A stretch of 64,000 nucleotides of DNA from assembly GCA_018223185.1 (NCBI GenBank), contig JAAEYW010000005.1:124001-188000 (forward strand). The letters run 5' to 3'. The DNA comes from Oceanospirillales bacterium (GTDB lineage: Bacteria; Pseudomonadota; Gammaproteobacteria; Pseudomonadales; Balneatricaceae). The notes beneath the pieces were generated by a model, which was given only the letters and a program-made list of their open reading frames with translations, was not told the DNA's origin and did no database searches. Position 1 is the first letter of the stretch, and every line of letters begins with the position of its first letter. A program made the position numbers and the translations under genes. Of the stretch, positions 41,735 to 50,142 are shown piece by piece.

Positions 41735-41740
41735 TATAAT
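41735..41740 (+). promoter_or_regulatory. Candidate minus 10 box of roxS-roxR
   Basis: A perfect TATAAT stands 24 bases before the roxS start codon. No good minus 35 hexamer lies at the right distance, so activation by a regulator would be needed if this box is real. Confidence 0.3.
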
Positions 41741-41764
41741 TTCGCTTTCTGCCAAGCTAGCGCT

Positions 41765-43039
41765 ATGAATTACACCAGCAATACCCGCCATCAGCTACTA
41801 CAGCTCAGTTATATCCGCACGGTCACTATCTTTGGCCAGAGCGGACTTTTGCTATACCTTTTTTTTGGCCTGCATGTCACGCTTAATTTCTGGCTGATCG
41901 CGTTTGCGCTGCTGGCGATGGCACTGCTCAATATGCTGTCCCTGTTGCGGCTTCATTCACCTATGCCACTAACGCAACTGGAATTTTTCTTCCAGCTGGT
42001 TGCCGATATCGCTTTTTATGTCTGCCTGTTATATCAGATGGGCGGGGTGGGTAATCCATTCTCAGCACTGTTGCTTATCCCTCTGATTATCAGTGCAACC
42101 TCACTGCCCCGCTATTACACCTGGCTGACAGCCGTGTTAGTTATCATCAGCTACTCTCTGCTGATGCACTTTTTTATCCCGATCAACCTGCCGGATACCG
42201 GGCACCGGCATCAGGCGGCGGCGCTGTTGAATCTGCACCTTGCCGGGATGTGGGTTAACTTTATCCTGACCGCGATACTGATCACCTGGTTTGTCGTCAA
42301 TATCCGCGAGAATCTGCAGCGACAGGAGCTGAAACTGAACCGCGCCCGGGCATCCAGCCTGCGCAATCAGCAGCTGCTGTCACTGGCCACCATGGCAGCC
42401 GGTACGGCTCATGAGATGGGTACGCCGCTGGCAACCATGCGGGTACTGTTACATGAGATTAAACTTGATCACAGTGACGATGAGGAACTGCTTGAGGATA
42501 TAGGGATATTACAGGCGCAGGTGGAAAACTGCTCCGACCGTCTGAAGCATCTGGCCGACTCAGTCAGTCAGGAGCAGAAAGAATCACGCCCTTTGCCTGC
42601 CCGGCAGTTTTTCGATGAAATTATGGACCGCTGGCTGCTGATGCGTCCCACGGCAAACTTTAGCCCTGCGGTTATGAATTTCAGTGGCGAACCCACCATA
42701 TACAGCTCTATCCCGCTTCAGCAGGCGTTTATTAATCTGCTGAACAATGCTGCCGATGCTTCAGATAAACCACTTCAGATTGAGGTGTCATCGGACTCAC
42801 AGCAGATACTCTTTACCATCCTGGATCAGGGGCCGGGGATTCCACTTGAACAGGTGGAAACACTGGGCAGCCCCTTTATCACCACCAAAGGCAAGGGGCT
42901 GGGAATCGGACTGTTTCTGACGGCCAGCGCGCTGGACAGCTATGGCGGTGAAGTCCGGCTGTTTAACCATCCCGAAGGCGGGACACTGACTGAAGTCAGA
43001 CTTCCCGTCATAAAAGAGAAGCAGAAAAATGGACACTAA
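41765..43039 (+). CDS. roxS: Redox sensor histidine kinase, RegB/PrrB/RoxS type
   Basis: RegB-type kinases sense the redox state of the quinone pool and control respiratory genes. The 424-residue product has six membrane helices (about 15-180). The quinone-binding motif is GGVGNPF (93-99), the phospho-accepting histidine is His216 in AAGTAHEMGTPLAT, and Cys256 in QVENCSDRL matches the redox-active cysteine of RegB by position. The ATPase domain follows (about 300-420) with the N box NLLNNAADAS, LDQGPGIP and GKGLGIGLFL. It overlaps roxR by 11 bases. The Pseudomonas name is used; orthology is inferred from motifs. Confidence 0.9.
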   Translation: MNYTSNTRHQLLQLSYIRTVTIFGQSGLLLYLFFGLHVTLNFWLIAFALLAMALLNMLSLLRLHSPMPLTQLEFFFQLVADIAFYVCLLYQMGGVGNPFSALLLIPLIISATSLPRYYTWLTAVLVIISYSLLMHFFIPINLPDTGHRHQAAALLNLHLAGMWVNFILTAILITWFVVNIRENLQRQELKLNRARASSLRNQQLLSLATMAAGTAHEMGTPLATMRVLLHEIKLDHSDDEELLEDIGILQAQVENCSDRLKHLADSVSQEQKESRPLPARQFFDEIMDRWLLMRPTANFSPAVMNFSGEPTIYSSIPLQQAFINLLNNAADASDKPLQIEVSSDSQQILFTILDQGPGIPLEQVETLGSPFITTKGKGLGIGLFLTASALDSYGGEVRLFNHPEGGTLTEVRLPVIKEKQKNGH

Positions 43040-43580
43040 TTCGAAAGCTTTACGTTTTCTGATTGTTGATGATGACGAGACGTTCTCACGGGTTTTAAGC
43101 CGGGCAATTAACCGACGTGGTTATGATACTGCGGTTGCCGGCTCAGCAGAGCAGGCACTGGAGGTACTGAATGAGTTTACCCCGGATCTTGCGACTCTGG
43201 ATCTGAAGATGGATGGTGCTTCCGGCATCACACTGATCCCCCGGCTGAAAGCGCTCAACCCCGAGATCAGAATTCTGATCCTGACCGGCTATGCCAGTAT
43301 ATCTACCGCCGTTGAGGCGATTAAGCTGGGAGCCACCGATTATCTCGCCAAACCGGCCGATACCGACCAGATTCTGGCGAAACTAAAAGGTGCTGAGCCG
43401 GACCCCGATGTGGAGATCGCCGACAAACCGATGTCGGTCGGACGACTGGAGTGGGAGCATATTCAGAAAGTGCTGACCGAACATGACGGCAATGTTTCCG
43501 CCACGGCCAGAGCGCTGGGCATGCACCGGCGCACACTGCAACGTAAACTGCAAAAGCGCCCCGTCAGAGAGGAGCACTAA
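43029..43580 (+). CDS. roxR: Redox response regulator, RegA/PrrA/RoxR type
   Basis: Partner of RoxS. The 183-residue product has a receiver domain (about 8-120) with acidic pocket VDDDE, phospho-acceptor Asp58 in ATLDLKMDG and Lys in LAKPAD. A proline- and acid-rich linker follows, and then a C-terminal Fis-type helix-turn-helix (about 137-178, HDGNVSATARALGMHRRTLQRKL) characteristic of RegA. The start overlaps the kinase gene by 11 bases, so the pair is translationally coupled. Likely targets are terminal oxidase and other energy genes elsewhere; none is visible next to it. Confidence 0.92.
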   Translation: MDTNSKALRFLIVDDDETFSRVLSRAINRRGYDTAVAGSAEQALEVLNEFTPDLATLDLKMDGASGITLIPRLKALNPEIRILILTGYASISTAVEAIKLGATDYLAKPADTDQILAKLKGAEPDPDVEIADKPMSVGRLEWEHIQKVLTEHDGNVSATARALGMHRRTLQRKLQKRPVREEH

Positions 43581-43648
43581 CGCTCTTTTTTAGCTCTGTT
43601 ATAGCCAGGTTATTTACGTTCGGGTATTTAACTGCTGTTTAAGCCAGG

Positions 43649-44317
43649 CTACTGGTCATCAATATATTTTTTTGCGTCAAAGGTCCGAATCCAGTCCGGA
43701 TAGAACACCATCATACCGGTCATTATGATGCCGTTAAGCAACCCCTCAGGAAACACGATAAGTGGCAATATCTGAATATATTCGCTGTAGATTTTATCCG
43801 TGCTATAAACGTCACTGATCCACAACAGAAAGCCCATACTCAGCCCGCCGGTGAGGGTCGCCGCCCCGCCCCCCAGAAAAGCACAGAGAAAAAGATAGAT
43901 AAAGAAATTGGGTGGCAGACGCGCTTCAACCAGTCGCAGAATAAAATAGCTCACCAGCACCGGGATTACGATGGTACAAAGCCCATTCACGGTAAACCCG
44001 TTCCAGCCCTCCTGCCCCATCAGGGTAGAACCCAGCAATGCCACACTGGCTGACAGGATCGCCAGATCCCAGCCAAACATCAGAGTAAGCACCGTCACCC
44101 CGAGAAAATGAATCCCCAGTCCGGGTGAGATCCCCGCCCGCATCTGCCACAACACCAGCAGCCCCACAGTAGTACCCAGAAACAGATGCTGCAGCTGCCG
44201 ATTGCGCACCAGTGTCGACCAGGGGGCAGACCAGATCGCCAATCCAAGCGACAGAAAATAGCCGGCCTGAGCAAACCAGAACCAGAAGCCGCTAATCAGA
44301 TCTGTGGTTAAATTCAT
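43649..44317 (-). CDS. COG3235-type integral membrane protein (CbiM-related)
   Basis: A 222-residue protein with about six membrane helices. It resembles COG3235 proteins, distant relatives of the CbiM/NikM substrate-binding components of energy-coupling-factor transporters. Conserved-looking features are GIHFLGVTVLTLMFGWDLAIL and GGGAATLTGGLSMGFL. The N-terminal Met-His-x-x-Glu metal site of CbiM is not seen, and no ECF ATPase or T component lies nearby. Transport of a metal or other solute is only a guess from the superfamily. The ATG is at 44317; the gene is convergent with roxR, about 70 bases apart. Confidence 0.7.
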   Translation of the reverse strand: MNLTTDLISGFWFWFAQAGYFLSLGLAIWSAPWSTLVRNRQLQHLFLGTTVGLLVLWQMRAGISPGLGIHFLGVTVLTLMFGWDLAILSASVALLGSTLMGQEGWNGFTVNGLCTIVIPVLVSYFILRLVEARLPPNFFIYLFLCAFLGGGAATLTGGLSMGFLLWISDVYSTDKIYSEYIQILPLIVFPEGLLNGIIMTGMMVFYPDWIRTFDAKKYIDDQ

Positions 44318-44367
44318 ATCCGTGCCGTATCCCTTCAGTGAGCGCTCTCTGGCGCGTTCTGTCGAGT

Positions 44368-44838
44368 TTAACGCTCTGACGGTAAAGTAAGATTGTTACA
44401 GCTCATTAAAATTGCATCTTCCCGGCCGCTGTCGGTCGGATAATAGCCTTTACGGATACCATCCTCCTGATAACCCAGACCAACATAGAGTTTACGGGCA
44501 GCTTCATTTGAGCTGCGAACCTCCAGCATATTCCGGTTAACACCACAGTTCTGCAGCTCTTCATGAACATAGTGCATCAGTTCACTGGCCAGCCCCTGCC
44601 CACGACAGTCCGGTCGAACGCCAATCTGCAGCAACTCAGCTTCGTCCAGAACCGTTGATAGCAGGGCAAAACCGTTCAGCCTACCCGCCTGCCATATGCC
44701 GTAACATAGATACCGCTTACCAGACAGATACGAAAGTAACTGAGCATCAGACCATGGGGGAGTAAAACAACAGGTTTCAAGTTCAGACAGCCGCGGCAGC
44801 TCGGCGGCCGTAAGCGGTCGCAGGCGATTATTGTTCAT
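44368..44838 (-). CDS. rimI: Ribosomal protein S18 alanine N-acetyltransferase RimI
   Basis: RimI acetylates the N-terminus of S18. The 156-residue product is a GNAT-fold enzyme, with motif A QIGVRPDCRGQGLASELM as acetyl-CoA site and the RSSNEAARKLYVGLGYQEDGIRKGYY motif at the C-terminus typical of RimI. The ATG at 44838 gives MNNNRLRPLTAAEL and overlaps the end of holD by 11 bases; an upstream in-frame extension would run through holD. The holD-rimI pair is the same as in E. coli. Confidence 0.93.
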   Translation of the reverse strand: MNNNRLRPLTAAELPRLSELETCCFTPPWSDAQLLSYLSGKRYLCYGIWQAGRLNGFALLSTVLDEAELLQIGVRPDCRGQGLASELMHYVHEELQNCGVNRNMLEVRSSNEAARKLYVGLGYQEDGIRKGYYPTDSGREDAILMSCNNLTLPSER

Positions 44839-45802
44839 CGGTGGCAGATTGCTTTTGCAGGTGATCAAGCAACGGTTGCAGATCACTCCAGACCTCCCGC
44901 TTACATCCGGGCAGCATCATCATCTCGGTAAGGCTGGCAGAGGCCAGTGTTTTAACACTGGAGCGCAGACTGAACAGCATACCGCGCAGCTGATCCAGCG
45001 GTTCAGTCCGTTCAAGCACCATCTGAGCAGCAGACTCGCCCAGCAACAGCACGGTATTGACCGGGAATTTCTGTAAACTTTTCTTCAGCTTATGCTGCAC
45101 CGTAAGGCGGGCCTGTTCAGCCCCCTGATCCAGCGATTTACTGGCAAACATCGGCCAGGGCAGGGTGTAAAATTCAGTGGTACTTCCCCCCTCAAGCCCG
45201 ATAGAGCGCAGAATTTTATCTAACAGTATCTGATGGTGAGCATCCGCCTGACCACTGTTTTGTTGTGCCCGGGCTGAAACGGATACTGGCGGCAGGGAAT
45301 CGATCACCAGGCAATCCTGATAAATCATAAACGCCAGCTTAAACGGTTTTTGTTCGGTCTGCGCAGAGGCGTCCGGCAAATCGATATTCACTGGCAAAGA
45401 CGGGGTTATATCGTCAGACACATATTCTGTCAGCACTGACTCGGGCCGGGGCGCTGAGGATACAGCAGGCTGGTTTGGCCGGTCAGGCTGAGACTGAGGA
45501 GAGGCTGCAGCCGCAGCTGTGACTGAAGCATCACTGACGGTGGCGGTTTTGGGCTGTGCACCGAAGCTGGCACTCAGCTCAGCACGGGCCTGTTTGGCAG
45601 CAATAGCACGATCTGCCGGTTTCAGAATAGGTTTTGCAGCAGAGCCCTGAGCTTCACCCGACGCCCCGGCAGTCTCATTTTCCGACCAGCAGTACTCCCA
45701 CACCCAGTCCGGTGTCGGCCGGGCACCCGGAAGCTGGCGACGGGGCAGCCAGCTGACAATGCCCATCGTTTCCAGATACTGATTGCGCAGTGACTGCTCC
45801 AT
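44828..45802 (-). CDS. holD: DNA polymerase III psi subunit, long form (HolD)
   Basis: Psi links chi to the tau/gamma clamp loader. The 324-residue product is much longer than E. coli HolD (137) but has the psi N-terminal motif (RNQYLETMGIVSWLPRRQLPGA), which in E. coli binds the clamp loader. A low-complexity middle rich in Ala, Ser, Pro and Gln (about 45-150) follows, then a folded C-terminal part with the VLLLGESAAQMVL segment. Pseudomonas also has a long psi encoded next to rimI. Adjacency to rimI with an 11-base overlap supports the call. Confidence 0.75.
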   Translation of the reverse strand: MEQSLRNQYLETMGIVSWLPRRQLPGARPTPDWVWEYCWSENETAGASGEAQGSAAKPILKPADRAIAAKQARAELSASFGAQPKTATVSDASVTAAAAASPQSQPDRPNQPAVSSAPRPESVLTEYVSDDITPSLPVNIDLPDASAQTEQKPFKLAFMIYQDCLVIDSLPPVSVSARAQQNSGQADAHHQILLDKILRSIGLEGGSTTEFYTLPWPMFASKSLDQGAEQARLTVQHKLKKSLQKFPVNTVLLLGESAAQMVLERTEPLDQLRGMLFSLRSSVKTLASASLTEMMMLPGCKREVWSDLQPLLDHLQKQSATDEQ

Positions 45803-45858
45803 ACTTTTTCCTTATACGCTCAAATGCAAACCCTGAAACTGAGAAAAGTCTCAGCGGG

Positions 45859-47397
45859 TTAAACCTGAGGGTGGGCTTTCTCTTCGGTCGATTCCAGCAT
45901 ATTGAGCGCATGGATATAGGCTTTCGCCGAAGCGATAATAATATCGGTGTCAGCCCCCAGACCGTTTACGATACGCCCACCTTTTTCCAGGCGCACCGTC
46001 ACTTCGCCCTGAGAATCGGTGCCGCTGGTGATCGCATTAACTGAATACAGCTCCAGTGATGCGTTTGACTGAACAATTGACTCAATCGCTTTGAACGCAG
46101 CATCGACCGGGCCACTGCCCTCAGCTTCGGCAGTGCGTTCATTATCGCTGACCACCACCGTCACCTTAGCAACAGGCACCTCTCCGGTCTGGGAGGTCAC
46201 CGACAGACTGCTGAGTTTAAACTTCTCATAGTGAGACGCACGGGTATCGCTCACCAGCGCCTGCAGATCCTCATCGAATATCTCATGTTTTTTATCCGCC
46301 AGATCTTTAAACCGGGCAAATGCGGTATTCAGTTCTGCATCCGATTCAAAGGTAGTCCCCAGCTCTTCCAGGCGGGCCCGGAATGCACTCCGGCCAGAGT
46401 GTTTACCCATCACCATCTTATTAGCGTTCCAGCCAACATCCTGAGCGGTCATAATTTCGTAGGTTTCCCGATGTTTCAGGACGCCGTCCTGATGGATACC
46501 GGATTCGTGAGCGAACGCATTTGCCCCGACAATTGCCTTGTTTGGCTGCACCGGAAACCCGGTCACGCTGGAAACCAGTCGTGACGCAGGCACAATTTGC
46601 GTGGTGTCGATACCGGTATGCAGTCCCAGTACATCCTGACGGGTACGCAGCGCCATCACCACTTCCTCCAGTGAAGCATTACCCGCGCGCTCACCCAAGC
46701 CGTTGATGGTACATTCCACCTGCCGGGCTCCCGCGCTGAGCGCTGCCAGAGAGTTCGCTACAGCCAGTCCGAGGTCATTATGACAGTGTACAGAGAAGAC
46801 CGCTTTATCGGCATTGGGTATCCGTTGCAACAACTGCTGGATAGTGTGACCAAACTCTTCCGGTACGGCATAACCCACCGTATCGGGAATATTGATGGTG
46901 CGGGCACCGGCATCGATAACCTTTTCAATGATGCGACACATGAAGTCCAGTTCTGAACGGCTGGCATCCTCCAGCGAGAACTCCACATCACTGATCAGAT
47001 TTCGCGCCCGCTTAACCGCATAGACCGCCTGCTCAACCACCTTATCAGGGTCCATCTGCAACTTATATTTCATATGTATGGGCGAGGTGGCGATAAAGGT
47101 ATGAATACGTCCGGAGTTGGCATTCACCAGCGCTTCGCCGGCCCGGTCAATATCCGCATCCAGAGCCCGGGACAAAGAGCATACAGTACTGTCTTTAATC
47201 GTATCAGCAATCGCTTTAACCGAGGCGAAATCACCCGGTGAGGCGATCGCAAAGCCCGCTTCAATCACATCAACGCGCATCTTTTCCAGCTGCTTGGCAA
47301 TGCGCAGTTTCTCTTCACGGGTCATTGACGCGCCTGGACTCTGCTCACCATCACGCAAAGTGGTATCAAAAATAATTACACGGTTGTTATCGGTCAT
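45859..47397 (-). CDS. leuA: 2-isopropylmalate synthase
   Basis: LeuA condenses 2-oxoisovalerate with acetyl-CoA in the first committed step of leucine synthesis and is inhibited by leucine. The 512-residue type 1 enzyme has the N-terminal [20 protein letters not shown] motif with the catalytic arginine and metal aspartate, the [12 protein letters not shown] metal-binding motif, the [14 protein letters not shown] motif, and a C-terminal LeuA dimer (regulatory) domain (about 390-500). It starts with ATG at 47397, with a good minus 10 box about 33 bases upstream. It is not beside leuB, leuC or leuD. Confidence 0.97.
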   Translation of the reverse strand: MTDNNRVIIFDTTLRDGEQSPGASMTREEKLRIAKQLEKMRVDVIEAGFAIASPGDFASVKAIADTIKDSTVCSLSRALDADIDRAGEALVNANSGRIHTFIATSPIHMKYKLQMDPDKVVEQAVYAVKRARNLISDVEFSLEDASRSELDFMCRIIEKVIDAGARTINIPDTVGYAVPEEFGHTIQQLLQRIPNADKAVFSVHCHNDLGLAVANSLAALSAGARQVECTINGLGERAGNASLEEVVMALRTRQDVLGLHTGIDTTQIVPASRLVSSVTGFPVQPNKAIVGANAFAHESGIHQDGVLKHRETYEIMTAQDVGWNANKMVMGKHSGRSAFRARLEELGTTFESDAELNTAFARFKDLADKKHEIFDEDLQALVSDTRASHYEKFKLSSLSVTSQTGEVPVAKVTVVVSDNERTAEAEGSGPVDAAFKAIESIVQSNASLELYSVNAITSGTDSQGEVTVRLEKGGRIVNGLGADTDIIIASAKAYIHALNMLESTEEKAHPQV

Positions 47398-47429
47398 GAC
47401 CGGACTCCAGAAACTGATTGGCTGACACG

Positions 47430-47435
47430 ATTATA
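47430..47435 (-). promoter_or_regulatory. Minus 10 box of leuA
   Basis: A perfect TATAAT on the minus strand, preceded by GGCAC, gives a leader of only about 25 bases. No leucine-rich leader peptide or attenuator is present. The minus 35 region is poor (AATCAT or a shifted hexamer), which suggests dependence on an activator. Confidence 0.5.
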
Positions 47436-47640
47436 GTGCCGCATTAGCTGTAATGATTAGCCTGAAAAGAGATCGACAGGTGATGTGGCGAAAACATACA
47501 AATAAAAAATTTGCCGGGAAATCAGAGCCACATTCACTATATTATCTGATACCGACTAATATAACTTCCTGTTGGCTATTTGCAACTGAATGACATACAA
47601 ATAGATGCCTGTCAGCCTCTGAATGAAAGGGATTCAACCG

Positions 47641-48831
47641 ATGACCAAGCGCGGTACAAGCAACCAGAATTTCAATACCACTCAACCCTTCGATCAGCCG
47701 GTCGATCGCCAGACGACTTCCAGTCAGAAATGGGAAAAATACCGCGATACCGATATTCTGCCGATGTGGGTGGCGGATACTGACTTTATGGCACCACCCG
47801 CGGTGATCGAAGCATTGCAGGCACGGGTTGATCATGGCATCTTCGGTTATACCAACACTCCGGCTGAACTCAGCCAGCTGATTATTGATCGGATGCAAAA
47901 CCTGTATAACTGGACCATTCAGGAGGAGTGGTTAGTCTGGTTACCGGGACTAGTCTGTGGCCTCAACCTTGCCTGTCGCAGCGTTGGCGTCAGTCAGGAC
48001 GAGGTCGCCACGGCAAAACCGGTCTACCCGCCTTTTATGTCAGCACCACGGTTGTCCGACCGGCGTCTGATCACCATTCCCATGGTAGAGCAACAGCAGC
48101 GCTGGATAATCGATTTCGATGCGCTGGAACGCGCCATTACCGACACCACGTCTCTGTTACTGTTCTGCAACCCGCACAACCCGGGCGGCACCGTTTACCG
48201 TGAGGATGAGTTACAACAGCTGGCCAATATCTGTCTCAAACATGGACTCACCGTATGCTCCGATGAGATCCACTGCGATCTGATTATGGAACCCGGACTG
48301 AAGCATATCCCCCTGGGATCACTGAACAGCGAAATCGCCAGCAAGACAATCACCCTGATGGCCCCCAGCAAAACCTTCAATATTGCCGGGCTGGGCTGTT
48401 CCTTTGCCGTCATTCCCGATGCTCAGTTACGTAAGCAGTTTCAGCAGGTACGCAAAGGGATCGTGCCGGATGTAAACCTGCTGGGTTATACCGCAACGAT
48501 GGCTGCCTATAAGGATGGAGGGGAGTGGCATCAGCAGCAGCTGGATTACCTGAAAGGCAATCGCGACTACCTGATGAAAGAGATCAATCAGATTCCCGGA
48601 CTGCGACTCAACCCCGTCGAAGCCACTTACCTGGCCTGGATCGATGTCTCAGCAGCAAAACTGGAAAACCCCGCCCACTTCTTTGAACAGGCCGGGATCG
48701 GCATGTCACCCGGCCGAGATTTCGGCGATGACCGCTTTATGCGACTCAACTTTGGCTGCACCCGCAGCCTGCTGATTGAAGCGGTAGACCGGATACGCCG
48801 AGCGATGCTCAGCCAGTTGCCCGGAGGATAG
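47641..48831 (+). CDS. PatB/MalY-type PLP-dependent C-S lyase (cystathionine beta-lyase-like aminotransferase)
   Basis: A 396-residue fold type I PLP enzyme of the MalY/PatB subfamily, which cleaves C-S bonds of cystathionine or cysteine conjugates. N-terminal motif DILPMWVADTDFMAPPAV, the CNPHNPGGTVY motif, SDEIHCDLI, and the PLP lysine in MAPSKTFNIAGLGCSF are all present, as is the C-terminal RLNFGCTRSLL. The ATG at 47641 follows a GAAAGGG site; an in-frame start six codons earlier would take in that site. It is divergent from leuA, and repeat E4 follows its stop. True substrate unknown. Confidence 0.9.
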   Translation: MTKRGTSNQNFNTTQPFDQPVDRQTTSSQKWEKYRDTDILPMWVADTDFMAPPAVIEALQARVDHGIFGYTNTPAELSQLIIDRMQNLYNWTIQEEWLVWLPGLVCGLNLACRSVGVSQDEVATAKPVYPPFMSAPRLSDRRLITIPMVEQQQRWIIDFDALERAITDTTSLLLFCNPHNPGGTVYREDELQQLANICLKHGLTVCSDEIHCDLIMEPGLKHIPLGSLNSEIASKTITLMAPSKTFNIAGLGCSFAVIPDAQLRKQFQQVRKGIVPDVNLLGYTATMAAYKDGGEWHQQQLDYLKGNRDYLMKEINQIPGLRLNPVEATYLAWIDVSAAKLENPAHFFEQAGIGMSPGRDFGDDRFMRLNFGCTRSLLIEAVDRIRRAMLSQLPGG

Positions 48832-48902
48832 CTCACTTCGCGAGAGTCGCTGGAACGTCGCTGCGCGACTTACTCATAGCTAGACGTAAAACTTCGTTTT
48901 GC
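48832..48902 (+). repeat. Three-hairpin repeat element E4
   Basis: It starts directly at the stop codon of the C-S lyase gene. Hairpin 1 is CTCAC-TTC-GCGAG (48832-48844, one mismatch), linker AGTCGCTGGAAC, hairpin 2 GTCGC-TGC-GCGAC (48857-48869), linker TTACTCATAGCTAGAC, and hairpin 3 GTAAAAC-TTC-GTTTTGC (48886-48902, one G-U pair). The order is the same as E1, E2 and E3, with different stems that still pair. Confidence 0.82.
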
Positions 48903-49269
48903 ATCCTGAATAGAGATTTCATATACATTACTCACAAGCAAACCGTAAAGAGCGGGCATGGATCTGCGATTTAAAATATATGCTGCCACAGAAATAGGAG
49001 AGGACCGGTTAGTATTTTATAACTCACCCAAAACTTAATTTTTAAATTATTATCGGGTAAATATAAGGATATAACCGTAAAATAGCCTTATTATTCCGGG
49101 GTATATTGCCGAACTGTTTACAAACCGTAGTGCGATTTCACAGATCAAGGCCGCAGTCAAAGTGACATGAAAATATATGCGACAGCATTTAACTTTTCTG
49201 ATGGTCCCGGCAAGGTAAACAATGATCATGGTGCTTGGTTCGCGTTTCAGTACCAGAAGGAAAATTCAG
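48903..49269. other. AT-rich intergenic region upstream of the PhnD-like gene
   Basis: About 365 bases, clearly more AT-rich than the genes to the left. No reading frame was found. It probably holds the promoter of the two-gene signalling unit, but several TATAAT-like strings (for example near 49060-49080) make a choice arbitrary. An AAGGA site precedes the 49270 start. Confidence 0.5.
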
Positions 49270-50112
49270 ATGAAACGTAGTTTATTACAGTTTGTAGTCT
49301 CTGCCTTTTTTACGCTATTCAGTTTGTCCGCCATGCCTGCTCATCTCAACTTGCAGAAGTCTTATACGATAGGCGTCGTGCCGCAATTTGAGCAGCGAAA
49401 GCTGTTTAAAATATGGCAGCCGATACTCAATGAACTAGAGGCACGGACAGGATTCTCCCTGCATTTAATAGGCAGCCCTAAAATCCCGGTATTCGAGCAG
49501 AAATTCATGGCAGGCGAGTATGATTTTGCTTATATGAATCCGTACCATATGCTTAAAGCGTATGTAACCCAAGGATACACTCCTCTTGTAAAAGATGGTT
49601 CTCGTCGTCTTAAAGGGGTACTGGTCGTTCAAAAAGACAGCCCGATTCTATCCTTATCAGAACTTGAAGGTAAGATACTGGCTTTTCCTTCACCTAATGC
49701 TTTGGGGGCATCTCTTTTAATGAGGGCGGAGCTTTCTACTCTTCACGGTATTAGTTTTTCCCCTCGCTATGTACAAACCCATAGCTCAGTTTATCTGAAT
49801 GTAGCACTGGGACAGGCGGTAGCGGGAGGAGGCGTTCTGAGCACCCTGCGGTCACAACCCCAAAACGTCCAGGACAAACTGAGGATTTTGTATGAAACTC
49901 GCTCAGTAGCACCACATCCATTGACTGCTCATGCACGGGTTCCGGAAGCTGATAGATTAATAATGAAGAAAGCATGGCTTGAGTTAGCCGCAACCGACAC
50001 GGGGAGAATGCTCATGGGTAAAATACCTATGAGGGATTCTGTGCCCGCTGAACTCGAAGACTATACGTCAATGCACACATGGGGACTTGACGCGTTCTAT
50101 GTCATCAATTAA
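49270..50112 (+). CDS. PhnD-like periplasmic solute-binding protein
   Basis: A 280-residue protein of the phosphate/phosphite/phosphonate binding family (PhnD-type periplasmic binding fold). It has a Sec signal peptide (about 1-25, cleavage after AMPA), the YTIGVVPQFEQRKLFKIWQP start of the fold, the DFAYMNPYHMLKAY segment that lines the ligand cleft in the family, and the ALGASLLMRAEL motif. No ABC permease or ATPase gene accompanies it. Instead, 30 bases downstream, a HAMP-GGDEF-EAL gene follows, so it more likely hands a ligand signal to that protein than feeds a transporter (inference). The ATG at 49270 has an AAGGA site nine bases upstream; a start at 49222 would add 16 residues before the signal peptide. 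Confidence 0.85.
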   Translation: MKRSLLQFVVSAFFTLFSLSAMPAHLNLQKSYTIGVVPQFEQRKLFKIWQPILNELEARTGFSLHLIGSPKIPVFEQKFMAGEYDFAYMNPYHMLKAYVTQGYTPLVKDGSRRLKGVLVVQKDSPILSLSELEGKILAFPSPNALGASLLMRAELSTLHGISFSPRYVQTHSSVYLNVALGQAVAGGGVLSTLRSQPQNVQDKLRILYETRSVAPHPLTAHARVPEADRLIMKKAWLELAATDTGRMLMGKIPMRDSVPAELEDYTSMHTWGLDAFYVIN

Positions 50113-50142
50113 TTACGCACAGACTCCCAAAGCAGTCGTATT

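Noticed and set aside
43649-44317. Cobalt or nickel transporter CbiM/NikM
   Set aside because: The N-terminal metal-binding motif is not seen and no ECF partners are adjacent, so only the distant COG3235 assignment is kept.
49270-50112. Phosphonate ABC transporter component
   Set aside because: No phn permease, ATPase or lyase genes nearby; the neighbour is a cyclic di-GMP enzyme.
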